Numbered from the stretch's first letter, positions 37,550 through 47,316 are shown. The stretch is 64,000 bases of DNA from Ponticoccus alexandrii (GCF_016806125.1 NZ_CP047166.1:1-64000); one strand, 5' to 3'. Notes: generated by a model not told the origin, from the letters alone. Numbers and translations are program-made.

Positions 37550-39867
37550 GCCGCGCCCCGACGCAGGCGGTCCACCGCCATCAGAACGCGTTCCGGCGTG
37601 GCGGGCGCATCGAGGCGCGGGCATTCGCGGTAATCCGCGACAGAGGCCACCGCCATCGACAGCGCCTCGAAGACCGAGATGCCCAGCATGAAGGGCGGCT
37701 CGCCCACGGCCTTGGACCGCTTGATGGTCAGCTCGCGGTTCTCGGACCAGTCGGCGAGGTTCACGTTGAAGACGCGCGGGCGGTCCGAGGCCAGCGGGAT
37801 CTTGTAGGTCGAGGGCGCATGGGTCCGCAGGCGCCCGGCGTCGTCCCACCAAAGCTCTTCGGTGGTCAGCCAGCCCATCCCCTGGATGAAGGCGCCCTCG
37901 ACCTGCCCGCGATCCAGCACCGGGTTCAGAGAGCGGCCCACGTCATGCAGAAGATCCGTCCGATCGACCCGGTATTCGCCGGTCAGCGTGTCGATGGTGA
38001 CCTCTGAACAGGCGGCGCCATAGGCGTAGTAGTAGAACGGGCGGCCCTGCCCCTTGGCGCGGTCCCAATGGATGTCGGGCGTCTTGTAGAAGCCCGCCGC
38101 AGACAGTTGCACGCGCGCCAGATAGGCCTGCTTGATGAAGGCGTCGAAGCTCAGGACCTCGGTGCCGATATGGACCTGATTGACCTCGAAGCGCACGGCC
38201 TCGGGGGCCACGTTCCATTGTTCGGCGGCGAAACCCACCAGCCGCGCCTTGATCTGCTCCACCGCGTTCAGCGCGGCCATGCCGTTGAGGTCGGTCCCCG
38301 AAGAGGCAGCGGTGGCCGAGGTATTGGGCACCTTCTCGGTCGTGGTCTTGGTGATCTTGATGCGCTCGAAATCGACCTGAAAGGCCTCTGCCACGACTTG
38401 CGCGACTTTGGTGTTCAGGCCCTGCCCCATTTCGGTGCCACCGTGGTTCAGGTGGATGGAGCCGTCGTTGTAGACATGCACCAAGGCACCCGCCTGATTG
38501 TACCACGTCGCGGTGAACGAGATGCCGAACTTCACCGGCGTCAGCGCGATGCCCTTCTTCAGAACCGGGGAATGCAGGTTGTATGCAAGGATGTTGGCGC
38601 GGCGCTGGCGATAGTCGGCGCTCTCTTCCAGCTCCGTCACGAGGCGGTCGAGAATGTTGTCCGAGACCTCTTGGTGGTAGGGCGTCAGGTCGCGTCCGGC
38701 GCCGCCGTAGAAGTTGGCCTTGCGCACATCCAGCGGGTCCTGCCCGGTGGCATAGGCGATTTCCTCGATCATCCGCTCTGCGGCGATGACACCCTGCGGC
38801 CCGCCAAAGCCCCGGAAGGCGGTGTTCGAGACGGTGTTCGTCTTCATCGGGCGGCTGGAGAGGCGCACATGCGGGTAAAAATAGGCGTTGTCCGCGTGAA
38901 ACAGCGCGCGGTCCGTCACCGGGCCCGACAGGTCCGCCGAGAAGCCGCAGCGCGCGGCGAAGGTGCCGCCCACCGCCTCGATCCTCCCTGCGTCGTCGAA
39001 GCCGACCTCGTAGTCGATCACGAAGTCATGGCGCTTGCCGGTGGCGGTCATGTCCTGATCGCGGTCGGGGCGGATCTTCACCGCCCGGCCCCATTTCTTC
39101 GCGGCCAGCGCGGCGACGGCGGCGAAGAGGTTCATCTGGCTTTCCTTGCCGCCGAACCCGCCGCCCATGCGGCGCACGTTCACCACCACAGCGTTCGACG
39201 GCACGCCCAGCACATGCGCCACCATGTGCTGCGCCTCGCTGGGATGCTGGGTCGAGCAGTGGACGATCACGTCGTCGTCCTCGCCCGGCATGGCAAAGGC
39301 GATCTGGCCCTCGAGGTACATGTGATCCTGCCCGCCGACGGTCATGCGGCCCGCGATGCGGTTCTTGGCAGCGGCCATACCGGCGTCGAGGTCACCGCGT
39401 TGCAGGGTCAGCGGCGCGGTGACATGCGGATAGCCCGCCTCTTGCGCGGCGATGGGGTCGAGCGCGTGGGGCAGCGGTTCGGCGTCGATCTTGGCCAGAA
39501 GGGCGGCGCGGCGGGCGAGGTCGCGGCTCTCTGCCACGACGGCGAACAGGGGTTGGCCGTGGAACTGGATCAGGTCGGTCGGAAAGACGGGTTCGTCGTT
39601 CTGATGGGTCGGGCTGATGTCGTTCACGCCGGGAATGTCGGCGGCGGTCAGCACGCCGACAACGCCGGGGGCGTCGCGGACCGCGCTGAGGTCGAGGCTT
39701 TTCAGCCGCGCGTGGGCCACGTCGGACACGCCGAGGTAGGCGTGCAGCGTGCCCTCGGGCATGGCGATGTCGTCGGTGTAATCGGCGCGCCCGGTGACGT
39801 GCTTGGCGGCGCTGTCATGTATGCGATCTGTATGCGCGGCGCCGGTGATGGTTGTCAGGTCTTTCAT
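37546..39867 (-). CDS. xdhB: Xanthine dehydrogenase molybdopterin-binding subunit
   Basis: 773 residues, close to the Rhodobacter capsulatus XdhB length. It carries the molybdenum site that hydroxylates hypoxanthine and xanthine. Visible motifs are VTGRADYTDDI near the N-terminus, GGGFGGKESQ near 230, NTAFRGFGGPQG near 345 containing the active-site Arg, and the C-terminal VGEPPFMLGISVFEAL with the catalytic Glu position upstream of PPF. Lies 13 bases downstream of xdhA. Confidence 0.94.
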   Translation of the reverse strand: MKDLTTITGAAHTDRIHDSAAKHVTGRADYTDDIAMPEGTLHAYLGVSDVAHARLKSLDLSAVRDAPGVVGVLTAADIPGVNDISPTHQNDEPVFPTDLIQFHGQPLFAVVAESRDLARRAALLAKIDAEPLPHALDPIAAQEAGYPHVTAPLTLQRGDLDAGMAAAKNRIAGRMTVGGQDHMYLEGQIAFAMPGEDDDVIVHCSTQHPSEAQHMVAHVLGVPSNAVVVNVRRMGGGFGGKESQMNLFAAVAALAAKKWGRAVKIRPDRDQDMTATGKRHDFVIDYEVGFDDAGRIEAVGGTFAARCGFSADLSGPVTDRALFHADNAYFYPHVRLSSRPMKTNTVSNTAFRGFGGPQGVIAAERMIEEIAYATGQDPLDVRKANFYGGAGRDLTPYHQEVSDNILDRLVTELEESADYRQRRANILAYNLHSPVLKKGIALTPVKFGISFTATWYNQAGALVHVYNDGSIHLNHGGTEMGQGLNTKVAQVVAEAFQVDFERIKITKTTTEKVPNTSATAASSGTDLNGMAALNAVEQIKARLVGFAAEQWNVAPEAVRFEVNQVHIGTEVLSFDAFIKQAYLARVQLSAAGFYKTPDIHWDRAKGQGRPFYYYAYGAACSEVTIDTLTGEYRVDRTDLLHDVGRSLNPVLDRGQVEGAFIQGMGWLTTEELWWDDAGRLRTHAPSTYKIPLASDRPRVFNVNLADWSENRELTIKRSKAVGEPPFMLGISVFEALSMAVASVADYRECPRLDAPATPERVLMAVDRLRRGAA

Positions 39868-39880
39868 CTCTCGGCCTCCC

Positions 39881-41341
39881 TCAGGCGATTTCCAGCTGGA
39901 CGGGCGTGGCCGCGCCGTCCTGTTCCAAGAAAAAGCGGCGCAGCAGGTTCTGCGCGGCGAGCGTTCGGTAGGCGGACGAGGCGCGCCAGTCGCTGAGCGG
40001 GGTGAAGTCCTGCGCCAGCGCCTCTGCCGCCGCCTCGAAGGCGTCGCGGCCCCAGGGCTGGCCGATCAGCGCGGCCTCTGCCGCGGCGGCACGTTTCGGC
40101 GTCGCGGCCATGCCGCCGAAGGCGAGGCGGGCGGCGGTGATCCGGCCATCCTCGACGGTGACGGAAAGCCCGGCGGCGACCGAAGAGATGTCCTCGTCCC
40201 GCCGCTTCGACAGCTTGTAGGCGGCGTTGCGCGTGGTCGGCCCGGGCAGCGGGATGCGAATGCTTTCGACGAACTCCCCGGCGGCGCGGTCCTGCTTGCC
40301 GTAGTCGATGAAGAAGGCCTCCAGCGGCAGGGGCCGGCGTGTGTCGCCGCGCCGCAGGGTGATCTCTGCCCCAAGCGCGATCAGCACGGGCGGCGTGTCA
40401 CCGATGGGCGAGCCATTGGCGATGTTGCCGCCGACGGTGCCCATGTTGCGCACCTGCCAGCCCGCGATCCGGTCCCAGTAACCGGAGAGGTGGGGCAGGT
40501 GGCGGGACAGCAGGGACTGGCACTCGGTATAGCTGGCGCCGGCGCCGATATGCAGGTCATCCCCCTGTTGCGCCACGGTTTTCAGGGCGTCCAGATGTCC
40601 GGTGAAGATGGCGGGACCGATGGGGCGGAGGAACTTCGTCACCCAAAGGCCTACGTCCGTGGCGCCCGCGACGATGGTGGCCTTCGGGTATTCCAGCAGG
40701 CAGGCGGCGAGGTCGTCGGTGTCGGCGGGCAGGATGGCGCGGTTGTCCTCGGGCCCGGTCACGACGCGGCACCCGTCGCGCAGGGCAGATAGGCGAGCGG
40801 TCATGGCCTCGCGCTCTTGCATCAGGTGGTCAGCGGCGGGGGTGCCGTAGCGGCTGACGGCGACGGCGGCGCGGATGATCGGCGCGTAGCCGGTGCAGCG
40901 GCAGAGGTTGCCCTGAAGCGCGGTCTCGACCTGTTGCTCTGTCGGCTCCGGCGTCTGCATCCAGAGTGCATACAGAGACATCACGAAACCCGGCGTGCAG
41001 AAACCGCACTGGCTGCCGTGATGCTCGACCATGGCCTCTTGCACCGGGTGCAGGCGTCCGTCGGGGCCGCTGAGGTGTTCGACAGTGACGACGTGACAGC
41101 CATCCAGCGAGGCAAGGAAGCGGATGCAGGCGTTGACCGGGTCGTAGCGCAGCCCGGCAGCGGTCAGGCGGCCCACCAGAACGGTGCAGGCTCCGCAATC
41201 GCCTTCGGCGCAGCCCTCCTTGGTGCCGGTCAGGCGCCGGTCGAGCCTCAGGAAATCCAGCAGCGTCTGGTCGGCGCCGACCTCGGGCACGCGGATCTCG
41301 CGGCCGTTGAGAATAAAGCGGATGTGGTCGCGGTCTTTCAT
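39881..41341 (-). CDS. xdhA: Xanthine dehydrogenase FAD/[2Fe-2S] subunit
   Basis: 486 residues. Two [2Fe-2S] clusters are shown by CAEGDCGACTVL near residue 45 and CGFCTPGF...CRCTGY near 115-150; the C-terminal FAD-binding domain has IVAGATDVGLWVTK near 240 and GGNIANGSPIGDTPP near 345. It transfers electrons from the molybdenum centre to NAD. I used ATG 41341, preceded by GGGAGG; the ATG at 41401 adds a proline-rich tail outside the family. First gene of xdhABC, divergent from a LysR regulator. Confidence 0.94.
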   Translation of the reverse strand: MKDRDHIRFILNGREIRVPEVGADQTLLDFLRLDRRLTGTKEGCAEGDCGACTVLVGRLTAAGLRYDPVNACIRFLASLDGCHVVTVEHLSGPDGRLHPVQEAMVEHHGSQCGFCTPGFVMSLYALWMQTPEPTEQQVETALQGNLCRCTGYAPIIRAAVAVSRYGTPAADHLMQEREAMTARLSALRDGCRVVTGPEDNRAILPADTDDLAACLLEYPKATIVAGATDVGLWVTKFLRPIGPAIFTGHLDALKTVAQQGDDLHIGAGASYTECQSLLSRHLPHLSGYWDRIAGWQVRNMGTVGGNIANGSPIGDTPPVLIALGAEITLRRGDTRRPLPLEAFFIDYGKQDRAAGEFVESIRIPLPGPTTRNAAYKLSKRRDEDISSVAAGLSVTVEDGRITAARLAFGGMAATPKRAAAAEAALIGQPWGRDAFEAAAEALAQDFTPLSDWRASSAYRTLAAQNLLRRFFLEQDGAATPVQLEIA

Positions 41342-41436
41342 GTCGTCCTCCCGTTGCCCCCAGGGCAAGGGCCAAGGGGACGGCGGAAGCATAGGCCCCA
41401 CGATTGAGTCGAAAAATCACCCTTAACGGCAAAGAC

Positions 41437-41455
41437 TTTCAACAAACTGTTGAAA
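41437..41455. promoter_or_regulatory. Palindrome TTTCAACA-N3-TGTTGAAA (LysR operator candidate)
   Basis: Perfect 8-bp arms in the 159-base xdhA/lysR divergent region, 46 bases before the LysR start. Placement and dyad form fit a LysR-type recognition site controlling both directions. Confidence 0.55.
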
Positions 41456-41500
41456 AAGGCGTGGCTGCCGGGCAGTCTGAGCGGCGTCGGGGAGGCTGTC

Positions 41501-42433
41501 ATGTCCTATATCGAAAGCCTGCGGGTCTTTGTCCGGGTGCTGGAACTGGGCAGCATCACCTCGGGCGGGCGCGACCTGCGCCTGACCCCGGCGGTGGCCA
41601 GCAAGCGATTGAAAGAGCTTGAGAAACACCTTGGTGTGCGGCTGTTCAACCGGACCACACGCTCGATGACGCCGACCGAGGCGGGCAGCGTCTTCTACGA
41701 CGAGGCCAAGGCCGTCCTGACCGCCATCGACCATGCCGAGGCGCGGGTGGCCAGTTTTTCACAGGTGCCGCGCGGGGCAATCCGGGTGCTGGCGCCGCTG
41801 GGCGTTGGACGGCGGATCGTGGCGCCGCTGGTCCCGGCCTTCTCGGACGCCTATCCGGAAACCGAGGTGCGGATGCGCCTGTCGGACCGCAAGGTCGACC
41901 TGCTGGCGGACGGGCTGGATATCGCCTTCTTCGTCGGAGAGCCGGGTGATTCCACCATGAAGCTGCGCAAGATCGCCGATTGCGACCGGGTGCTTTGCGC
42001 GGCGCCGGACTATCTGGCGCGTTACGGCACGCCGCAGGCGCCGGAGGATCTGATGGCGCCCGACCACAACTGCCTGCTGCTGCGTTACCCGCGTTCGCCC
42101 GAGTACTTCTGGATGCTGCGCACCCCCTCGGGGCCGCAGAAGCTGGAGGTGCGCGGCCGCTACGACGCCGACGACGGCGATGTGCTGACCGACTGGGCGC
42201 TGGCCGGGCGTGGCATCGTCAACAAGCCACGCTTCGACGTGGCGGCGCATCTGGCCTCTGGCCGGCTGGTCGAGGTGCTGCCCCAAACCCCGCCGCTGGC
42301 GACCATCTTCGGCTGTCTCTACCCGCACAAGAAGTTGCAGGACCCCAAGATCCGGCTCTTCGTCGAACATGTCGCCCGGCAGAGCAAACCGCTGTTCGCC
42401 CGCCCGAAGGGCCCGGCGGCCCCTCAGACCTAG
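41501..42433 (+). CDS. LysR-family regulator divergent from xdhABC
   Basis: 310 residues: N-terminal winged helix-turn-helix (SITSGGRDLRLTPAVASKRL near 18-38, then LFNRTTRSMTPTEAG) and a periplasmic-binding-like effector domain (about 90-300) of the CrgA/YhjC-like subgroup. Divergent position suggests that it controls purine oxidation genes. ATG 41501 follows GGGGAGG; an earlier in-frame start at 41450 lies inside the palindrome. Confidence 0.88.
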   Translation: MSYIESLRVFVRVLELGSITSGGRDLRLTPAVASKRLKELEKHLGVRLFNRTTRSMTPTEAGSVFYDEAKAVLTAIDHAEARVASFSQVPRGAIRVLAPLGVGRRIVAPLVPAFSDAYPETEVRMRLSDRKVDLLADGLDIAFFVGEPGDSTMKLRKIADCDRVLCAAPDYLARYGTPQAPEDLMAPDHNCLLLRYPRSPEYFWMLRTPSGPQKLEVRGRYDADDGDVLTDWALAGRGIVNKPRFDVAAHLASGRLVEVLPQTPPLATIFGCLYPHKKLQDPKIRLFVEHVARQSKPLFARPKGPAAPQT

Positions 42434-42442
42434 CAACCCGCC

Positions 42443-43360
42443 TCAGGCGTCGCTGTCGACGGCCGCCTCGCCGGGAAAGCTGTTCTTCTCGGGCTTTGCG
42501 TCCACGAGGAAATCCCAGGCGTCGCGGATGCGGCCCCAGGTCTCGACATTGCAGGCGGCCAGCAGGTAGCCGGTCTTGGCATCGCCGCGATAGTCAGAGC
42601 CGTCCAGCATCGCCACATGCCCGCCGGCCTGCCGGATCGCCACGACCCCGGCGGGCTGGTCCCAGGGCGTCAGCTTGGCATAGAGCAGGAAATCCATCTG
42701 GCCCTGCGCGACCATCCGCGCCTCGTGACAGGCGCAGCGCAGCATGGCAGAGCGACCAAAGCGCGGCATCGAGGCGGCAAAGGCCGCCTGCTTGTCGGCG
42801 GGAATGAGGTTCAGCGGCATGAAGCCCTTCAGTTCTTCCACCGGGCCGCCCTTCGCGGTCGCCAGCTTGCGGCGCACGCCGCGCGGCATGACCAGTTCGG
42901 CGCCGCGTTCCGCATCGGCGATGACGAAGTCGTTCAGGATCGGGTCGTAGAGCATCCCGAAGACCGGCTGACCGAAGCGCATGATCGAGACCATGACCCC
43001 GAAGACCGCCAGCCCATGCGCGTAGTTCCACGTCCCGTCCACCGGGTCGATAGAGATGCAGAACTCGGCATCGGCGATCTTGTCGATGATGGCGGGATTG
43101 TCCGAGGCGTGTTCCTCTCCGACGATCAGCGCATGCGGGAACATGATCTGAAGCCCGCGCGTGATCATCGCCTCGGCGGCTTTGTCCGCCTCTGTCACCA
43201 GATCCTGTGGGCCGCTTTTCTCGTCGATCTGGTGGCTGCCGAGGTTGCGGAAGCGGGGCAGGATCTCTGCCTTGGCGGCACGGCGCACCAGATTGATGAC
43301 CTGCGCCCGTTGCGACGGGGTCAGGGGGGCGGTGATGGGCATCGGCAGGGAATCGGACAT
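42443..43360 (-). CDS. Inositol monophosphatase family protein
   Basis: 305 residues of the IMPase/FBPase/CysQ superfamily, Mg-dependent and Li-sensitive as a family. Metal ligands are in VGEEHAS near residue 97, SIDPVDGTWNYAHG near 119 and the late WDQPAGVVAIRQAGG near 240 (WDxAAG motif, here with Pro). Possible substrates include inositol-1-phosphate, histidinol phosphate or PAP; the sequence does not decide. Convergent with the LysR gene with nine bases between stops. Confidence 0.85.
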   Translation of the reverse strand: MSDSLPMPITAPLTPSQRAQVINLVRRAAKAEILPRFRNLGSHQIDEKSGPQDLVTEADKAAEAMITRGLQIMFPHALIVGEEHASDNPAIIDKIADAEFCISIDPVDGTWNYAHGLAVFGVMVSIMRFGQPVFGMLYDPILNDFVIADAERGAELVMPRGVRRKLATAKGGPVEELKGFMPLNLIPADKQAAFAASMPRFGRSAMLRCACHEARMVAQGQMDFLLYAKLTPWDQPAGVVAIRQAGGHVAMLDGSDYRGDAKTGYLLAACNVETWGRIRDAWDFLVDAKPEKNSFPGEAAVDSDA

Positions 43361-43420
43361 CGGACTTCCATGTTGCTGCGGTCGGGCAAGGCTTGCCAGC
43401 CCGGGACCGCGGGTTCAAGG

Positions 43421-45937
43421 TCACTCCCGCGCGCGCAGGATGCGGGCGGGGCGGGCGGCCAGCGGGCGCCAGGCGAACAGCAGACCGGCGGCAAGCGTGG
43501 CAAGCACGCCCCCTGTCACGATGGCAAGGGCCGAGGGCCACATGATTTCGAACTCGGTCTCCATGATGAAGGTGGCGATGGCCCAGCCGCCGGCGATGCC
43601 CGCGCCCAGGGCCACCAAACCGGCGGCGGCGCCCAACAGGCCGGAGCGCAGGGCAAAGCTGCGCAGGATGCGGGCGCGGCTGGCGCCCAGCGTTTTCAGC
43701 ACGGCGCTTTCGTAGGTGCGCGCGCCCTCGCCTGCGGCGGCGGCCCCGATCAGCACGAGGAAGCCGGTCAGCAGGGTCGCCGCCGCGCCCCAGCGCACGG
43801 CGCCCGCGATGCCTTCCAGCAGGCCGGACACGCGGTCGATGGCGTCGCGCACGCGGATCGCGGTGATGTTGGGATACTGGTTGGCAAGGTCGCGCAGGAT
43901 CTGCGCCTCGGCCTCGGGTCTGGCGTAGACGGTCGAGATGAAGGTATGCGGCGCGGCCTGCAAGGCGGTGGGGTTCATCGTCATGACAAAGCCGATCCCG
44001 GCGGTCGAGAAATCCACCGCGCGGAAAGAGGTGATCGTCGCGGTGATGTCGCGGCCAAGGATGTTGACGGTGATCTCGTCGCCCAGCCCCAGCCCGAGTT
44101 CCTCCGCCTCTTCGGCGGCAAAGCTGACCTGCGGCGGGCCTTCGTAATCCTCGGGCCACCACTCGCCGCGCGTGACGGTGGTGCGGGCGTCGGGCTGAGC
44201 GGCATAGGTCAGGCCGCGATCGCCGCGCACCACCCAGTGGTCCCCGGCCACCTCTGTCGCCGGTTGCCCGTTGATGCGGGTGATAATGCCACGCAGCATG
44301 GGCGCGCTGTCGATGCGGCTGACGGCGGGGTCGCTGTCCAGACGCTGCATGAAGCCGGGCATCTGGTCCTTCTGGATATCGACGAAGAAATAGGACGGCG
44401 CGACTTCGGGCAGGTCGCGGGCGATGGCGCCGCGCAGGTTGCCGTCGATCTGGCCGATGGCGGCCAGCACCGAGAGGCCAAGCCCCAGCGACAGCACCAC
44501 GGACCCGGCGCTTTCGCCCGACCCGCCGATGGCCCCCAGCGCCCAGCGAAGGACGGGCCGCCCACGTGCCGCCCGGACGCAGCGGCGCGCGGCAAGGCGG
44601 ATGCCCCATGCGGCCAGCGTCAGGACCGCCAGCGCCCCGAGGATGCCCCCGGCGGTCCAGAGCGTCAGCGTGGGGTCGCCCGAAAACAGCATGGCGGTGC
44701 CCACAAGCAGCCCCGCCAGCGCAAGCGTGGCGACGATGTAGCGCGCCGCCGGAAGCGTGCGCGCGCCGTCCAGCGCGTCGCGGAACAGGGTCGCGGCGCG
44801 CACCTCTTCGGCGCGGGCCAGCGGCCACAGCGTGAACAGCAGTGCGGTCAGCACGCCATAGAGGGCGGCCTCTGCCAGCGGCGCGGGATGCAGCGCAAAG
44901 ATCGCGGGCACCGGCAGGGCGGCGTTCATAACAGGCCCCAGCAGGATCGGGATCGCCGCGCCAAGAGCAAGGCCGATGGCGATGCCCAGAAGGCTGAGCA
45001 CGCCGATCTGGAAGAAATAGGTCAGGAAGATCACCCGCCGCGTGGCCCCCAGCGTCCGGAGCGTGGCGATGACAGAGGTCTTGCGGCCAAGATAGGCGCG
45101 CACGGCAGAGGACACGCCGATGCCGCCCACCGCCAGCCCCGACAGGCCGACCAGCACGAGGAAGCTGCCCAGCCGCTCGACAAAGCGCGCGATGCCGGGG
45201 GCGCCGTTGCGGGCGTCGCGCCACCTCAGGCCGGTGTCCTCGTAGCGCGCCAGCGCCTCCGTGCGCAGGGCATCGAGGTCGGTGCCGGGGGGCAGAGTCA
45301 TGCGGTATTCGGTCTCGAACAGCGATCCCGGTTCCAGCAGGCCGGAGCCCTCCAGCGCCTCGGTGCGCACGATGGTGCGCGGGCCAAGGCCAAAGCCGTC
45401 CCCGGCGTCGTCCGGTTCGGTCTGGATCACGGCGGAAAGGGTGAAGGTCTGACTGCCAAGGCGAAAGCTGTCGCCCGGCACAAGGCCCAGCCGGTCGGCC
45501 AGCACCGGCGCCATGACCCCGCCCTGCCCCTGAAGGGCCTGCGCCAGCGGCATCGGCGGGTCCAGCACCATCTCGCCAAGCAGCGGATAGGCTGCGTCAA
45601 CGGATTTCACCTGCGTCAGCCCGCGTTCGGTGCCCTCGGGGCCGTCAACCACCGCCATGGAGCGGAAATCCGTCACCTCGGAAACGCCGGTTGCGATAGT
45701 CCCAAGCCAGGCGCGTTCGTCCGGGGTGGCGAAGCGGTAGGTGAATTCGGCCTGCGCGTCCCCGCCCAGCAAGATGGCGCCCTGATCCTCCAGCCCGGCC
45801 TGAATGGCAGAGCGGACAGAGCCGACACCGGCAATGGCGGCCACCCCCAGCGCCAGACAGGCAAGGAAGATGCGAAAGCCGCGCAGGCCGCCGCGCAACT
45901 CGCGGGCCGCAAAGCGGGCGGCGATGCGGGCGCTCAT
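43421..45937 (-). CDS. FtsX-like ABC transporter permease (YbbP type)
   Basis: 838 residues, with two FtsX/MacB-like permease modules and about ten transmembrane segments. An N-terminal helix FLACLALGVAAIAGVGSV is followed by a large extracytoplasmic domain, a first membrane cluster around 260-480 and a second near the C-terminus (GFLVLIGAAAAGEGART). Its start overlaps the ATPase stop by four bases, and a TesA-like esterase diverges next door, the same grouping as ybbP-ybbA-tesA of E. coli. Probably moves lipophilic or lipoprotein-type substrates; not proven. Confidence 0.85.
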   Translation of the reverse strand: MSARIAARFAARELRGGLRGFRIFLACLALGVAAIAGVGSVRSAIQAGLEDQGAILLGGDAQAEFTYRFATPDERAWLGTIATGVSEVTDFRSMAVVDGPEGTERGLTQVKSVDAAYPLLGEMVLDPPMPLAQALQGQGGVMAPVLADRLGLVPGDSFRLGSQTFTLSAVIQTEPDDAGDGFGLGPRTIVRTEALEGSGLLEPGSLFETEYRMTLPPGTDLDALRTEALARYEDTGLRWRDARNGAPGIARFVERLGSFLVLVGLSGLAVGGIGVSSAVRAYLGRKTSVIATLRTLGATRRVIFLTYFFQIGVLSLLGIAIGLALGAAIPILLGPVMNAALPVPAIFALHPAPLAEAALYGVLTALLFTLWPLARAEEVRAATLFRDALDGARTLPAARYIVATLALAGLLVGTAMLFSGDPTLTLWTAGGILGALAVLTLAAWGIRLAARRCVRAARGRPVLRWALGAIGGSGESAGSVVLSLGLGLSVLAAIGQIDGNLRGAIARDLPEVAPSYFFVDIQKDQMPGFMQRLDSDPAVSRIDSAPMLRGIITRINGQPATEVAGDHWVVRGDRGLTYAAQPDARTTVTRGEWWPEDYEGPPQVSFAAEEAEELGLGLGDEITVNILGRDITATITSFRAVDFSTAGIGFVMTMNPTALQAAPHTFISTVYARPEAEAQILRDLANQYPNITAIRVRDAIDRVSGLLEGIAGAVRWGAAATLLTGFLVLIGAAAAGEGARTYESAVLKTLGASRARILRSFALRSGLLGAAAGLVALGAGIAGGWAIATFIMETEFEIMWPSALAIVTGGVLATLAAGLLFAWRPLAARPARILRARE

Positions 45938-46629
45938 TCCGCCGCCTGCCGCGCTGCCTCTCCGTCGATGCGCCCGTCACGCAGGCGCACCACGCGGTCG
46001 CAGCGCTCGGCCAGTTCCGGCGCATGGGTCACCAGAACCAGCGTCGCTCCGTGATGGTCCGACAGGCCCAGCAGCAGGTCCATGATCGCGGCGCCGTTGG
46101 CCCCGTCCAGATTGCCGGTCGGCTCATCCGCCAGCAGGATGTCCGGTTCCGGCGCCAGCGCGCGGGCCAGCGCCACGCGCTGCTGTTCGCCCCCCGACAT
46201 CTGCGAGGGATAGTGATCGGCCCGCGCCGCCAGCCCGACGCCCTCCAGCATGGCGCGCGCCCGGTCGAAGGCGTCGCGATGCCCGGCAAGCTCCAGCGGG
46301 GTGGCGACGTTTTCCAGCGCGGTCATTGTCGGGATCAGGTGGAAGGACTGGAAGACGACCCCCATGTGATCGCGCCTGAACCGCGCCAGCGCGTCCTCGT
46401 TCATCGCGGTCAGGTCTTGACCCAGCGCCAGAACCTGCCCGCTGCTGGCCCGCTCGAGCCCGCCCATGACCATCAGAAGCGAGGACTTGCCGGATCCGGA
46501 CGGGCCGATCAGGCCAATCGTCTCGCCTTTTTGGACATCGAGGTCGATGCCGTGCAGGATATCGAGCATCCCGGCATTGCCCTTCAGGCGTAAAGTCACA
46601 TCTGAAAGCGAAAGCACGGGTTTGGTCAT
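45934..46629 (-). CDS. ABC transporter ATP-binding protein (YbbA type)
   Basis: 231 residues of the LolD/MacB/YbbA group: Walker [12 protein letters not shown] near residue 41, Q-loop VFQSFHLIP near 90, signature [14 protein letters not shown] near 145 and Walker [15 protein letters not shown] near 165. It energises the FtsX-like permease with which it overlaps by four bases. The start is only 15 bases from the divergent esterase start. Confidence 0.92.
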   Translation of the reverse strand: MTKPVLSLSDVTLRLKGNAGMLDILHGIDLDVQKGETIGLIGPSGSGKSSLLMVMGGLERASSGQVLALGQDLTAMNEDALARFRRDHMGVVFQSFHLIPTMTALENVATPLELAGHRDAFDRARAMLEGVGLAARADHYPSQMSGGEQQRVALARALAPEPDILLADEPTGNLDGANGAAIMDLLLGLSDHHGATLVLVTHAPELAERCDRVVRLRDGRIDGEAARQAAE

Positions 46630-46644
46630 GGAAAGGGTCCGGTC

Positions 46645-47316
46645 ATGAGTCTACGGGTCAGATATGGGGCCGGGGCGCTGGCCAGCAAGGCGGCGCTTGC
46701 GGTCACACTTGCGTGGGGACAGCCCGCGACGGCGGAACAGGTCCATATCCTTGCGCTGGGCGACAGCCTGACCCAGGGCTACGGGCTGCTGGAAAGCGAG
46801 GGGTTCGTGCCGCAGCTGCGGGCGTGGCTGGCCGCGCGCGGGCATGATGTCCGCATCGTGAACGGTGGAGTGTCCGGCGATACGACGGCGGGCGGGCTGG
46901 CACGGGTCGAATGGTCGCTGACGCCCGAGATCGACGCGATGATCGTGACGCTGGGCGGCAACGATTTGCTGCGCGGCATCGACCCTGCCGTGGCGCGCGA
47001 GAATATCGAGGGTATCCTGAAGGTCGCGCAGGCCAGGGAGCTGGAGGTCCTGTTGGTCGGCATGCAGGCGCCGGGCAACTACGGGCCCGACTACAAGGCG
47101 GAATTCGGGGCGATCTATCCCGAGCTTGCCGAAACCTACGAGACGCTGCTGGCGGGGAACTTCTTTGACGGTCTGATGGAGGAGGGGAGCGCGCCCGCTG
47201 ATCTTGATGCCTTCATGCAGGCCGACGGCATCCACCCGAATGAAAAGGGCGTTGCACGGATCGTAGAGGCTTTGGGTCCGAAGGTAGAGGCTTTGATCGC
47301 CCAGGCCTCAGAATGA
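46645..47316 (+). CDS. tesA: Arylesterase / TesA-like SGNH lipase
   Basis: 223 residues with an N-terminal signal peptide (about 1-29, cleavage near ATA) and the SGNH hydrolase blocks: LALGDSLTQGYG with nucleophile Ser near 40, GGVSGDTTAGG near 75, LGGNDLLRGI near 100 and the catalytic DGIHPNEKG near 195. Periplasmic thioesterase/lysophospholipase activity is typical. It overlaps the convergent small membrane protein gene by nine bases. Confidence 0.9.
   Translation: MSLRVRYGAGALASKAALAVTLAWGQPATAEQVHILALGDSLTQGYGLLESEGFVPQLRAWLAARGHDVRIVNGGVSGDTTAGGLARVEWSLTPEIDAMIVTLGGNDLLRGIDPAVARENIEGILKVAQARELEVLLVGMQAPGNYGPDYKAEFGAIYPELAETYETLLAGNFFDGLMEEGSAPADLDAFMQADGIHPNEKGVARIVEALGPKVEALIAQASE

Noticed and set aside
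42594-45224. Long minus-strand frame overlapping the FtsX-like and IMPase genes in another phase
   Set aside because: It is out of frame with two well-supported genes and its product is Arg/Ala-rich without motifs.
42617-46054. A 1145-codon open frame on the plus strand across the phosphatase and FtsX genes
   Set aside because: Antisense shadow: the minus strand encodes recognisable IMPase and FtsX-like permease here, and the plus translation is low-complexity Arg/Gly/His.
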